A stretch of DNA of 64,000 nucleotides, taken from assembly GCA_000238975.1 (NCBI GenBank), contig CP002295.1, positions 124,001 to 188,000 on the forward strand, given 5' to 3'. The notes beneath the pieces are model-generated. The model made no database searches. It saw only the letters and a list, made by a program, of their open reading frames with translations, and was not told the DNA's origin. Below are positions 35,569 through 47,082 of this stretch, piece after piece (the first letter of the stretch is position 1; every line of letters begins with the position of its first letter). The position numbers were made by a program, and so were the translations under genes. The stretch comes from Serratia symbiotica str. 'Cinara cedri'. GTDB taxonomy: Bacteria > Pseudomonadota > Gammaproteobacteria > Enterobacterales > Enterobacteriaceae.

Positions 35569-35597
35569 AAATGGGGGCATTTAATTCTCCTTTCAAG
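35569..35597 (-). promoter_or_regulatory. Heat-shock (sigma-32) promoter of groSL
   Basis: On the minus strand CTTGAAA (35597-35591) is followed after 14 bases by CCCCATTT (35576-35569). This matches the sigma-32 consensus CTTGAAA, 11-16 bases, CCCCAT and resembles the E. coli groE promoter. It lies about 95 bases upstream of groS. Confidence 0.85.
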
Positions 35598-38146
35598 GGG
35601 CTAATCAAAAAAAATGTTTTCAGGTTTATATTGGTAAGCTAGAATAAAAAATATGGGTTAAAGCTTATTCTTATTAGTTATTGTGCTTAACATATTGATA
35701 TTATTATTGCTACTAGTGTATAGTGCTAATCATTCTTATTTGATCTTAATTATCTCAGGCATTCATTATTTTAATTGCAAAAATGTTAAAGTGATAAAAT
35801 GATAGATACCAGATACTACAGTAGCAATAGTAGTATAATAAAATTAGTAAGTTAGGTTATTTCTTTAGTAAGCAGTTGGCGATTACTGGTCATACTATTT
35901 TTTATGATGTCTAATATTTACTGTTGTTTATTATTTACCATACAAAATTTTTTTATTTGTACAAATATTCTTATTTTTTAGTGTTCTAACAAAATGCCTG
36001 CGCAATGGTTTAATTTAATGAGCAGCAAGATAAAAGCTATGCTTTGTACGGTAGTAATCGTAATAAATAAGAATATTTTATATTAGCAAGAAAGATCAGT
36101 ATTTCCTAGGAAATAGGATATCTATTGATGGTGTCGATAAATAAATCATAGCAGGCTTTTGCCTATAAAAAGTATGATTATGAAAATTACATTAATATTC
36201 TCAGGGTATCTAATGTTTATTGATATTATCATCCTTTTATTAATTAGATTAAAAATTACAAAATGTTATTTTATAATAAAAATATTAGTTTGCAATTTAT
36301 AACAAGAAGTTATTTTGTACATAATATAAAACATTATTTTGTAATAATCGTAACAGTGAAAAATTTGTTTTTAAATACTTAAGTAGACTAACATAGGTAA
36401 TGTACATTACTATATATACTTTTGCTTGTAAATAATATATTAATTAGTGTATTTAAGAAATATAATTTTTAATATTAGTAATGTGATATGAATAATATTA
36501 ATTTATATAGTTGAATATGTTTCATAGAATTTTATAGCGCTATATATCATAGATACAATGAAAATTGTTATATTAATAACAGTCATATCATTCATGCGCT
36601 TAAATTTTTTCTAATTATATTAGTGACATAAAAGTAATCATGATAATAAATAAGAGATAAAAAATTAAAAATTATTCTATAACATAGTATCGATATTATT
36701 CTTTAAGTTTTATGCTAGGCTAGCAAATATTTATTTAAAATTTATATTTTTTTAAAAAAATGTACTTAAACACCTAAACATACGTAGTTATATTAAGACC
36801 TTAATTCAGCACTAGTGCCCTCATGATACCTAATTAATTATCTTAAGTATCATATTTTATATTTATAAATATTAAGTATATCAATATTATGCATTATTTA
36901 CATTAGATTTTTATCTATAAAGTGAAATTATTGAAAGTTATTTTCATCTATGTTGTCTAATTAGCATCAGAATATGTCATAAATGCTCCTAGATTAGGAA
37001 TTTTATTTTTTCCGCAGATTATTTTTAAGAGAACTTTACCTGCAGTTGTGCATTGATTCTCGTGTTGTAGGTTAATTTAAGTACGTTTGCAATTAGTATT
37101 TAACTGAATACCTTGGGGCACACTAGTTCTGTACCATAGTGATAATATTAGCTATCGTTAATAGTTTATAAGTAGCGTGATATAGGATCTAATCAAATTA
37201 TTTTTGTTAATGTTTGTTATGTAAGTTATGAAATAATATTTTGTGTTTAAGTTATGATACGTAGTATAGTAAATACCTTGTAATTAAATGATTTACATAT
37301 ATTTTCTTTTATCTCCTCCCCGGTCCGAAATTAATTAATTTATTAGGGTAAAATTAATCTGTTTAGAGTCATAGATAAGTTCTAGCAACTCGTAATAAAG
37401 ATAAAATAGATAATGCAGATAGTGGTTAATTAAGTGCATTGATATGTAATTTATTATGATACACGTATCACTTTTTTGATAAAATAGTATTAATTATATC
37501 TATATTTTATAGTATTAAGAATTGGTTAGACGATGTTTAGTTTATTTATGTTACGCTTACTGCAACATGTTGGTAGATGCATAAATAGTATTTAAGTTAA
37601 TAAAATGATATTATTAGTACTATATTTTTTACTATAGTAGTGCAGTGCGCCTACGTAAAATTATTTATTTATAATAGTTGTGTTATTTATATACAATAGA
37701 CACGCAAATAAGTAAATTATTCGTGATACTTTTTGAAGTGTTGTTTATTGTACCAATATAAGTGAAAAAATATTTTTTGTGAAAATATTACATCTTTAAC
37801 ATATAAAAATGACAAGGATTGGTAAAAATCAATAATAATAGAAAAGTTAGTAGCATTAAAGACATTATTGATCTGCTAGATAGTTTTTTTATTTTTACCA
37901 TTTCTAAGAATTAGGCTTTATATATTGATATTCTTGTAATAGATACTATGCATCTATCTGCCTAATTTTTCTTTAGAGTCCATGCGGCTTAATTAATTTA
38001 GGGTTAAAAAATTATTTTTTTATCTAATCTTTATTAACTACTAAGAATGCTTATACAGTTATACCAATGAGATCAATAGATTGATGTATAAAGTTACTCT
38101 TATACTTTATATGCTTATTAAGCCATATCTACTATTATCAACTATT

Positions 38147-38174
38147 AGTAATTTTATTTTAGTAATTTTATTTT
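38147..38174 (+). repeat. 14-bp tandem duplication
   Basis: Two perfect copies of AGTAATTTTATTTT, head to tail, in the groS-tRNA-Phe desert. Confidence 0.85.
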
Positions 38175-39979
38175 AAGCGCTGAGCGTATCTCTTCTGTTT
38201 AAGTAATTCAGACGTAATGAGGTAGATGGAAATACTTTTGTATGTGTTATTTAATATATATTATTATTTAGTTGCTGTACTACAAACTATAAACTCATAT
38301 TGTATGTATCATGCATGTTTATTATTGGTGATTAAAAGATAGGATATAAACATTAATTATATAATTCAGTATAATATTATATGTTATACATGTCTTTTTC
38401 CGTAGGACCACCGTTTCTTTTTTGCATATACTGTATATGTGTTTTTAGAGAAAATAGCAGTGCTGAGCTTGTGTATAGTGATTAATTCTCCCCCAGATAA
38501 TCTAAATAAAATGAATGCATATGGTATTCTTATTGCAGCAGGATGATTATCTTAGTGCTTGATAGTGGTTATCATGCATTAGGTGATGTTAGATCATAAG
38601 ATGTTATAATGTTTATGAGTTTTGTAATCCCATAATTCGGTTAGGGTAGAGATGGTAGGATACTGCAGATCAAACAAAAAGTTCAGTATATTATGGTCAA
38701 TAAGCTGTGTTGCATATGATCAATGTATATAAGCATTTCAATGAAGATAGTTATTTTACTAATATTTTAAAAATATTTATAAGATTAGCGTTCTTCTGTA
38801 TTTACGTCAATAAAATACAACTAAGTATTAAAAATTAGATAAGAATAATTTTTTATGTAGATCTTTTTTGTCTAAAATTCGTGTTATCTTGTTTTGTTAT
38901 TTTTTATAGTAGTGATGCTTATAGTAATTATTTATGATATTCAATTTGTGGCGACTAAAACTTTAGTTACTAATTTTTTTCTGATACAATTGTATTGTTA
39001 TTGATCGCCATAATTATTAATGCTATATATGCTAATGGAGACGATGTTAATTTTTTGTATATCTATAGCAGTATTATTTGATGTTTTATTTTTATAAATA
39101 GTTGAGCTAGTTGATATGGCATTATAATATATGCATATTATTAGGATTTTAATAATCTAAAAAATTAATGTTATTATATCTTAGTTATGTATTATAGTAT
39201 AGTAGACATGGTGATAAGACTACAGTGTCTATACTAGTAAGTAGTATAATATTAGATTTAAAACTACTATGAAAAAATATTTTCTATAGGATTGTTTTTA
39301 TTGTATATTAAATTATTTATAGCTATTTTATGCGTCTTTTGCCTATACTAGATATTGATCTATTTAAGTATAGTAATTTTATCTGCCATATTTTTATGAA
39401 CGGATAACAAAATAAATATATATTAGTAGCTATATGTATGGCTGGTTTCTTGCGCTTGATAGGGAACTAGATACCATCTGTATAATCTAGTATTTGGTAT
39501 TAATAGTTAGTGTATAAGCATTGCCACTATTTATAATATTCAGTATAGTTAGTGACTGAATGAATTTTAGCGTACTATCTAGTGATGTCATTAAAGGTAA
39601 TTAGTGCTGTACATAATTAATATCATAATCTGAATAGTTTTTATATTTATTTACAGAACACCTAACATGAATTAATGGCAGATAAAATACTATAATTATC
39701 TAGAGTGTTATAATCTACTACTAATGTGGTAATAACACTATAAACCGATATATTATTTAGATATTATGCTTAATAGTTTATTATTAATTATTTCTTATCC
39801 CACCATTCCTTATTGCTTATTATTGGATTTATAATGAAAAGCTTTTTGTTGATAAGATTAGAATATTTTTACAACTATTGCTATTAAATATTACTATTAT
39901 TAACTATTGTAATTAATTAAATGGTTATATGTTATTAATACAGGAGATATATCTTAGTATAAGATACTATATTCTAATG

Positions 39980-40023
39980 TTTATCTAAAATATGCTTTAA
40001 ATTTATCTAAAATATGCTCTAAA
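39980..40023 (+). repeat. 22-bp tandem duplication
   Basis: Two copies of a 22-base unit beginning TTTATCTAAAATATGC, at 39980-40001 and 40002-40023, with one difference (T/C). Confidence 0.9.
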
Positions 40024-40783
40024 TATTTTTAGTTTTGCCGAATGATTATTGTAGTGATAATGTAATGCTAATCTTTAGTCTTTATGACATAAATATATTT
40101 GAATAGATTAGATTTATTAATTATACTAATTAATATCTGTATTGAAAATTTTCTTATAAAGATATAGGTAAATATTTCTTAACAGTTATCTACATGTTGT
40201 TAATAGTCATACAGAACATCTATTATTACTAAATATATAGGGTGTGTTAGTTTATTATTTTACCACCAAGGAGAAAATTGTTTAGATATCATCTTGGCTA
40301 TAATTATATTTGCCTGTTTACTATGGAATGATATAATTATCTGAAATGGTAACATACTAAGAAATATATCAATTAGTAGCAAAATAGTAGCATACTAAGC
40401 AATACATTGGTCATTAATTTTATTATTATTAATAGGGAGAACAGTTAGTGAAGTAGAGTGAAGTAGTAAGTTAATGGCTAATGATATGAGCTTTGAGTTA
40501 ATAATTTTCTTTTTTAGTTAAATGTTTATTTATGGAAACCTATTATATAGTCTTATAATACAGGTATAAATATCATTAGAACATTATAAGTTTAATGTAA
40601 GATATTATAATAAATATTAATCTTGACAAAGCACGGGGGATATGTTTTTCATGAAAGCGTATATAGTATTAGTATTTTTCCTAAAGAAAATAATGAGTCA
40701 GGCTAAAAATATAATATGACTTTATGCGCTTTGGCTAAAAAATCAGCGATAGTATCTATTTTATATTTTAGCATATAAAGATA

Positions 40784-40812
40784 TTGACGGTTTTTAACTA
40801 AAATGCTTTAAT
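40784..40812 (+). promoter_or_regulatory. Promoter of tRNA-Phe
   Basis: TTGACG at 40784-40789 and TTTAAT at 40807-40812 are 17 bases apart, with TG at 40804-40805 forming an extended -10. The tRNA starts 11 bases further on. Confidence 0.65.
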
Positions 40813-40822
40813 ATAATTTTCT

Positions 40823-40898
40823 GCCCGGATAGCTCAGTAGGTAGAGCGGGGGATTGAAGATCCCCGTGTCCTTGGTTCGATTCCGAGTCCGGGCACCA
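40823..40898 (+). tRNA. pheT/pheU-type tRNA: tRNA-Phe (GAA)
   Basis: 76 bases with an encoded CCA end. The acceptor stem GCCCGGA/TCCGGGC is intact, the anticodon loop ATTGAAGAT carries GAA, and the T arm is TTGGTTCGATTCC. It differs from E. coli tRNA-Phe at only a few positions (in the D loop, next to the D stem, and the base 3' of the anticodon, G for A). Its place beyond groS with matching relative strand corresponds to E. coli pheU. Confidence 0.98.
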
Positions 40899-42873
40899 TT
40901 GTTAGGTTATAGGTGATCATTGATAATAGCAATGTTTCTATTGTGCAGACTTAAGATAATATTAGTTTTTCACTTACAGAGTCATAGTATAGTATAGCAT
41001 TATTTGTATAATATGTCTTTTATAAAAAATTAAATATCTGTTATATGTATGCCATAAAGATATGTATCTTATATTATTTTTATTTAATGTGTTTATAAAA
41101 TATTAATTATATTTTATTGTCTAGTTTTAAATTAAATAATGTATCTACTTGCATGATTTTATATTTAACTTTATAAAATATAATATTTATATACATATGT
41201 ACGATAATTTAATGAGCAGTAGATTTTATCATGTATTGCTCTTATGAGGATATTTTAATATTTGTTGTAGGCAGTTTTATCAAATATATGATGGGTTATA
41301 ATATATATTTATTACTTTCTATTTACTCGTTTTGAATAATGCATCTTATATAAATTTTGTATTAATATTATCAATATAAGTATTATTTATATCTAATATT
41401 AAATATAGAATATAGTAGTTATCATTATTTTTATAATCTTTACCGAATAGTTTAGTTATAGCATTTTACTACCTCCTTAAGAAATGTAGTATTATACTTT
41501 AATATATACTCTATTCGCATTAAATAGGTATTGTGCTAGAACAGCAGTGATATTTACATTGCGTTATTTATAAATCTTAAACTAGAATCCGTTTTGAATT
41601 ATAAAGATTGCATGATACATGTATCAGAAGATTAAGAAATTATGTAATCTTGATGTAGAGAGTTGTAGCTTATTGCCTATTATGTAAAAATAATTTCATC
41701 AACAATAGATTGGCTAGCTTATTAATATTTTTTGTGATGATTATTACGTAGCATTCATTTAAGCGCAGATTACCTAAACTAACGTATAAATATACGACTA
41801 TGTGTCGTTACGTAGCTATATGCATTTGCGTACAGTACCTAACTTATTAGACACTTTTAGTGATATCCCGATTAGGTCACCTTATATTTATTCCTTAAAT
41901 GTAATTAGCTGTATATTAGGCGTAGCTTCTAAATATCTTAAATAACTATTATTGCGTGCGTACGATATATCTTAGCTTAAAGTATAAGTAAGCATGTCGT
42001 ATATTGCATATAATTTAGTGTTTTGTATCCTAACTATGATCATTGAGTGTGGTAGTTTTTGTGAAGTTGCTATATTGTTTGAGTTATATCCGCTTGTATC
42101 TTGTTCGTTGGCTAGGAATGTACTATATCAAGGGGTACTTATACTTCACGTAATATCGTTGTTACGTAGTAATTATTATTTAACTACTGCCTTTTATTAT
42201 TTGTTGTTTTATTGTTTTTTAAATTTAGTTTTATATGGGTTTAAGTTTACAAATAAAGATATATAAAAACAGTATTTAGTATAACCTAAGATATTGTCAA
42301 TAAAACTTAAAATTAAAAATATATTCATCTCTATTGATATTAGTGGTCTTGGTTCAGAGATTATAGATATATTATGCTTCTATTGAAGTAGAATATTTTT
42401 ACAGTTATTTTTAGATTGAAATACATCTAGTTATTTATTTTATTTATGATTATAGATTTATTTATCTAGGTTTTTAGTGTTTGTTTTGTATGCGCTACAG
42501 GATTATCATCCTGTGTTATTATGTCTATAACATTTATTACTATAAGTTAGGTAGGTATATATCTTTAGTAGTTATATCTTTAAAAGATATTACGTAGGTA
42601 GCGTATTACATATGAATTATAATTTATTTAAATAATACTGCACTACTAAATGTATTACAATAAGTAGTTACTGGATAAGTGCTGATACGATCACCTTAGT
42701 AATACTAAGGTTATTGTATTATGGTACTTAATAAAGTATATTTGTTCTTCTTTGTAAGATACATAAATGATTAATAATATTGTCATTCATGATGATAATG
42801 CTATTATATTTTATATAGCAAGTCCGAAAACTATTATTTTTTTATTGATGCAGCATAATGATATTTTCTTTAT
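40899..42873. other. 2-kb desert between tRNA-Phe and wabH
   Basis: No credible gene. A 90-codon open frame at 41994-42266 has low-complexity hydrophobic translation, no SD and no recognisable family, and is judged chance. A perfect inverted repeat lies at 42693-42711. Confidence 0.6.
42693..42711. terminator. Hairpin downstream of wabH, possible terminator
   Basis: ACCTTAGTA at 42693-42701 pairs perfectly with TACTAAGGT at 42703-42711 around a one-base centre (in practice 8 bp with a 3-base loop). It lies about 160 bases past the wabH stop. The T tail is poor on the minus strand, so function is uncertain. Confidence 0.3.
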
Positions 42874-43971
42874 TTATTTCTTTAGCGCCAAGTATTGTCG
42901 GCAAATAGTATTAAGACTATATTCGAGTAATTGCTGATGATTAATTTTTGGCGGATTAGCATAAATTTGCGCTATTTTAGCTGCTAGCGAACTTTCATTT
43001 AATTCTGCTAGCGCATGGCTCATGTTTGCCTTCTCTAGAATTTCCACAGCCCCCCCTGGGCAACGTGTACTAACTACTGGAGTATTACATAGTAATGCCT
43101 CAATTAGTACATTACCAAATCCTTCGTTGCTGGAACTTAGTACTAATAAAGAGGCATGGCGAATAAATTTATAGGGGTTAGTTTGAAAACCGAGAATTTT
43201 TACGCGTGCCATAATACCTAACTGTGCAGCTAATCGCCTAGTTTCTGTAATGCTAGTTTTTTTACCGGTGCCAATTAATACCAGTGGCACCTGAACGCCT
43301 GAGTGTGCATAAGCTTTCAGTAGGAGATCGTGTTGCTTATGTGGATGGAAGCGCCCAACGTGCACTAAATACTCTTGGCCTGCTAGTTCACAAGATTCCA
43401 TTGATAGTTGTTTGATGGTCGCAATATCAAATGGATTATTGATTACCACTAAGCTCTGAGGACGAATTAGTAGATTTTGTTGTAGATCGTTACTAACGGC
43501 CCGTGAAACAGCGACGATATTTTGTTTTTGATAAATAGTAGATATTTTGCGCTGTTTTAGCCAGCGATCTACTGCCTTACGATGGCTAAGATAAGAAACA
43601 GATAAAATGCCATGAATACAGAACCATAAGCGATCTGAAGTAAGCAGTTTACTTCGACTAACTATGCGATCAGTTTTATGCAAGTTAGAAAAAGCTAGAT
43701 CAAAGGCACCATTTTTTTGCTCTATATTAGCAATTGCTTGATCTAGTGCTGCAGTACGTCGCGATATTTCTGTCAGTTTACGCCACGGCATTTGGTTATG
43801 ATCTGTCACTATATGATAGTTAATGCCATGGGGAATGGGGTATGTGCAAATCTCCCTTAATGAGATTAGGCTAACATTATGCCCCATTTGATGCATTCCG
43901 TGACATAGGTTTAGCACTGTTTTTTCTGCGCCGCCTCCAGATAGGCCATCGATAATCATTAATATGCGCAT
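42874..43971 (-). CDS. wabH: LPS core glycosyltransferase, WabH-like
   Basis: GT-B fold, family-4 glycosyltransferase. 365 residues. It has the N-terminal Rossmann start MRILMIIDGLSGGGAEKTVLNLCHGM and the C-terminal nucleotide-sugar motifs HVGRFHPHKQHDLLLKAY, FQTNPYKFIRHASLLVLSSSNEGFGNVLIEAL and CPGGAVEIL. It resembles WabH, which adds GlcNAc to the outer core of Klebsiella and Serratia LPS; the assignment is from memory of the family and from pairing with the next gene. It follows wabG with a two-base gap, so the two are co-transcribed. Confidence 0.75.
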   Translation of the reverse strand: MRILMIIDGLSGGGAEKTVLNLCHGMHQMGHNVSLISLREICTYPIPHGINYHIVTDHNQMPWRKLTEISRRTAALDQAIANIEQKNGAFDLAFSNLHKTDRIVSRSKLLTSDRLWFCIHGILSVSYLSHRKAVDRWLKQRKISTIYQKQNIVAVSRAVSNDLQQNLLIRPQSLVVINNPFDIATIKQLSMESCELAGQEYLVHVGRFHPHKQHDLLLKAYAHSGVQVPLVLIGTGKKTSITETRRLAAQLGIMARVKILGFQTNPYKFIRHASLLVLSSSNEGFGNVLIEALLCNTPVVSTRCPGGAVEILEKANMSHALAELNESSLAAKIAQIYANPPKINHQQLLEYSLNTICRQYLALKK

Positions 43972-43973
43972 AG

Positions 43974-45101
43974 CTAAGTTAATAATTCTTTATATAGAGA
44001 GATAAGTTGTTCGGAGAGATTCTCTGGTGTTGCTGACATGATACGTTGTCTAGCTGCATCGCCCATTGCTGACCCGACACCTTGACGAGGTAATGATAGA
44101 ATTGCCTCGCTGATAGCTGTCACGTTTAAAGCATCACTAATAAATCCATTTTCTTTTGGTGTAATAAACTCTGTTCCGCCACAGGTAGTGCTTGTGATTA
44201 CTGGTAGGCCGCAAGACATTGCTTCTAGGATTACGTTAGGAAACGGGTCATATAAGGTTGGTAGTAATAGTGCGTCTGCTGCTTGGTAAAAAGGTAGCAC
44301 ATTCTTTTGTACCCCCATAAAGTGTATGCGTTGGCTGCAGTTAAGCAACTGTGCATGTATCTTATAACGTTTTTCGGCTTTATCCTTGCCCACCACAATG
44401 AGATGACTGTCTGTTACTGATACAGCGCTAATAGCAGCTGCTAATCCTTTGCGCTCAAAGCCAGAGCCAACAAATATCATACAGTGTACGTGCTGAGGTA
44501 TGCTATATTGATCGCGTAGCCTTTGTCTTTGTTTTGTATTAGCTGGCATAAATTCTTGGTTATTAATAGCATTATAGATTACCGTGATTTTATCGGCTGA
44601 TACCCCAAAATCATCTATAATTTCTTGTTTGATCATCTTTGCGTTGCAAATAACGGCTTTTAGCTCAGGAGCAGCATACATTGCGCGTTCAGAGCACATT
44701 ATATAGTGGTGATAGTGGTTGGAAAACAACCATTTACATCGCCATTCTGCCATTAGCCGTGCACGCTGTAGTAACCAGCGTCGATGTACGCCATCTCCTG
44801 CACGGTAAATATCACATCCAGGAATACGCTCATGGCTTTGTACTAAATCAAATGATTCTTTTTGCCATAGTTCTTTTGCTGCCTTTGAAAAGCCTCGTTC
44901 TCGGCTTATACGACTCAGGTTTTGAGGGTTACACTGATGAATATGCCAGTTTGGATTGATATAGCCCTGCCATTCGCGTGTGATTACATTTAGATCTAAG
45001 TTATGTTTTGCTAAAGCTTCCAAGGAACGTGAAATAAAACGTTCTGCTCCACCATCTTGGCGGTATTTTTGGCGAATAATCGCTAAACGACATGTTTTCA
45101 T
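43974..45101 (-). CDS. wabG: LPS core glycosyltransferase, WabG/WaaG-like
   Basis: GT-B glycosyltransferase family 4, 375 residues. Motifs: RQKYRQDGGAERFISRSLEAL near the N-terminus, SHERIPGCDIYRAGDGVHRRWL, VIYNAINNQEF, FVGSGFERKGL, and the C-terminal E-x7-E type segment PTLYDPFPNVILEAMSCGLPVI. WaaG transfers glucose and WabG galacturonic acid to heptose II of the LPS core; the two are close relatives. WabG is favoured because of the adjacent WabH-like gene. It is first in a two-gene operon on the minus strand. The protein acts at the cytoplasmic face of the inner membrane. Confidence 0.8.
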   Translation of the reverse strand: MKTCRLAIIRQKYRQDGGAERFISRSLEALAKHNLDLNVITREWQGYINPNWHIHQCNPQNLSRISRERGFSKAAKELWQKESFDLVQSHERIPGCDIYRAGDGVHRRWLLQRARLMAEWRCKWLFSNHYHHYIMCSERAMYAAPELKAVICNAKMIKQEIIDDFGVSADKITVIYNAINNQEFMPANTKQRQRLRDQYSIPQHVHCMIFVGSGFERKGLAAAISAVSVTDSHLIVVGKDKAEKRYKIHAQLLNCSQRIHFMGVQKNVLPFYQAADALLLPTLYDPFPNVILEAMSCGLPVITSTTCGGTEFITPKENGFISDALNVTAISEAILSLPRQGVGSAMGDAARQRIMSATPENLSEQLISLYKELLT

Positions 45102-46116
45102 ACTAACTGACTCCGCCTAGCTATAATATCGTGTCTATAGACATAGGGTTAAGATAATGTTTTTGATATCAATAGCGAGCGATTAGATTGGGTAATAAGT
45201 AAAATTATCTAGTTTAGATTCTATGGCTAATAATTTTGCTATAGTCTACATTTGGTTAGTTTAGATGGTCCGCATAGCACAATACAGAGTGTTATTAGCG
45301 TAGTAGAATGTATATTGGCATTAAGTTCTACATTAATAAATAGTTTTATATAATCAATTAGCGTAGATAGTTGACTAATTTTTAACTAGCCAATCAGTAA
45401 TATTACATATTTTAGTATACGGATTGCTGGAATGTGCTTTGCCATAGGGTTTCTGTGGATATAGCTGGAAATTTATCACCAGTTGATAATCTTTAAGTTA
45501 TCTGTAATCAGTAAATGGTCGCTATTATCTTTATTTAGTGCCTAATAAGCTAGCATAAGATTGACCATATCACAATGTAATAGCTAGTTGTCCATATTAC
45601 AATGTAATAGCTAGTTTGTAGAGTTGTGCGCTCAGTTGGGTATGAGAATTTATTTATGGCATAAGTGCATTATAGTACCTTTTTATCTATTGTTGATAAA
45701 GAAGTATTGAATAATCTTATATGACTTATTATCATCTTATAATCTTTTCTATATAGCAGTAGATCAGTCTTGGTTTTTTGAATATTTTATAGTAAAATAT
45801 TAACTATAGTTATAGTTAGTGACATATTACTATATTAGTTCAGTTTTATAATTAAAACATATGATAATTATTAGTTGTAATTAATATTAATGCGTTATTA
45901 ATTATGAGTTTTGCATAGGACCAAATCATGATTCTAGACGCTAGATTATTTATAGTTATTATTGCTTTGTTTTTCTTTGCTTTGCTTTGTTTTACTTGTT
46001 TGTTTGTAGGAAGATACTGTTCTTTAAGTATGTATAAATTAAGTAACAAAGTTACTTTTTTTAGTACTTCTAGTCTAAGTAATGTAATCTAAGATATAAA
46101 TCTTAGGTGTATAGCT
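45102..46116. other. 1-kb spacer between wabG and walW
   Basis: The two genes diverge across this AT-rich spacer, so promoters for both probably lie here, though none is clear. It includes a 27-bp tandem duplication at 45561. No other waa gene was recognised. Confidence 0.5.
45561..45614 (+). repeat. 27-bp tandem duplication
   Basis: Two copies of a 27-base unit ending CAATGTAATAGCTAG, at 45561-45587 and 45588-45614, with two differences. Confidence 0.88.
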
Positions 46117-47082
46117 ATGATTAAACCTGCATTTCTTATTACTATAGATACTGAAGGTGATAATCTGTGGGAAAATCATGATCGTATTTCTACTAAAAAT
46201 ATACGTTTTTTGCCACGATTCCAGGAAATGTGTGAGAAATATGTTTTGAAGCCTGTTTATCTTAGTAACTATGAGGTGGTATTAGATCCTGCTTATATTA
46301 ATTTCGCTCGCGATGTAATATCGCGCTCTGCTGGTGAAGTAGGGATGCATTTACATGCATGGAATAGCCCCCCATTATATCCGTTGACTAATAATGATTG
46401 GCAGCATAAACCATATTTGATTGAATATCCTGTCGATCAAATTCGCGCTAAAGTCGATTATATGACTAAATTATTAGAAGATGTGTTCCAAATCAAAATA
46501 TTAAGTCATCGTGCTGGTCGCTGGGCATTTAATGAATATTACGCATCGTTATTATTAGAATATGGCTATAAGATAGATTGCTCAGTCACTCCAGGAGTTA
46601 ACTGGCAGGGTTCTCTAGGTGACCCTCAAGGGGGTGGTGGCACAGACTACCGTCATTTTCCATCACTAGCATACTTTATTGAGCTACAGGATATTTCTAA
46701 GATAGGTACTTCAACATTATTAGAGGTACCTATGAGTATTCAGTATAAGTATTCGACATTAATAAATACTGTTAAAAAGGGTTATAATAAGTTGCAAGGC
46801 AAACAGTATTTACCATCAGTAAATTGGCTGCGACCAAATCGCAATAATCTATATAGAATGAAAAAGATGGTCGAAATATCATTGGCAAAAGGACATGATT
46901 ACCTAGAGTTTATGCTGCATTCTTCTGAGTTTATGCCTGGCGGCAGCCCAACATTTAAAACCGAACAGGATATTGAATGGCTTTATCATGATCTAGAACA
47001 GCTATTTTATTGGCTGCAGCAGCGTATAGTTGGCATGACTTTATCTGAGTACTATCAGAGAAAAAGAGCTCAGTATCAATAA
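46117..47082 (+). CDS. walW: Polysaccharide deacetylase family protein, WalW-like
   Basis: 321 residues. The N-terminus FLITIDTEGDNLWE carries the acidic metal/base motif of NodB-type deacetylases (Asp-x-Glu), followed by EVGMHLHAWNSPP with the two histidines, and LSHRAGRWAFNEYYASLLLEYGYKIDCSV, matching the third motif. The C-terminal FMLHSSEFMPGG gives another histidine. In Serratia and relatives a gene of this type, walW, sits in the LPS-core cluster, and here it lies next to wabG-wabH. A role in N-deacetylating a core GlcNAc, the sugar WabH would add, is an attractive inference but not shown by the sequence. Confidence 0.7.
   Translation: MIKPAFLITIDTEGDNLWENHDRISTKNIRFLPRFQEMCEKYVLKPVYLSNYEVVLDPAYINFARDVISRSAGEVGMHLHAWNSPPLYPLTNNDWQHKPYLIEYPVDQIRAKVDYMTKLLEDVFQIKILSHRAGRWAFNEYYASLLLEYGYKIDCSVTPGVNWQGSLGDPQGGGGTDYRHFPSLAYFIELQDISKIGTSTLLEVPMSIQYKYSTLINTVKKGYNKLQGKQYLPSVNWLRPNRNNLYRMKKMVEISLAKGHDYLEFMLHSSEFMPGGSPTFKTEQDIEWLYHDLEQLFYWLQQRIVGMTLSEYYQRKRAQYQ

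Larger units (their letters stand above)
35601..40783. other. 5.2-kb AT-rich desert between groS and tRNA-Phe
   Basis: No gene on either strand. In E. coli the interval between groS and pheU holds yjeH, fxsA, aspA, dcuA, cutA, dsbD and yjdC. The flanks agree in order and relative strand, so the desert is probably what is left of those genes, but no fragment could be read. Short tandem duplications occur at 38147 and 39980. A GC-rich island, CTCCTCCCCGGTCCG, is at 37313-37327. Confidence 0.6.

Noticed and set aside
37313..37327. GC-rich CTCCTCCCCGGTCCG, an SD-like word on the minus strand
   Set aside because: The next minus-strand ATG is followed at once by a stop codon; no gene can be supported.
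41994..42266. 90-codon open frame on the plus strand
   Set aside because: Hydrophobic low-complexity translation, no SD, no known family, and AT-rich DNA yields such frames by chance.
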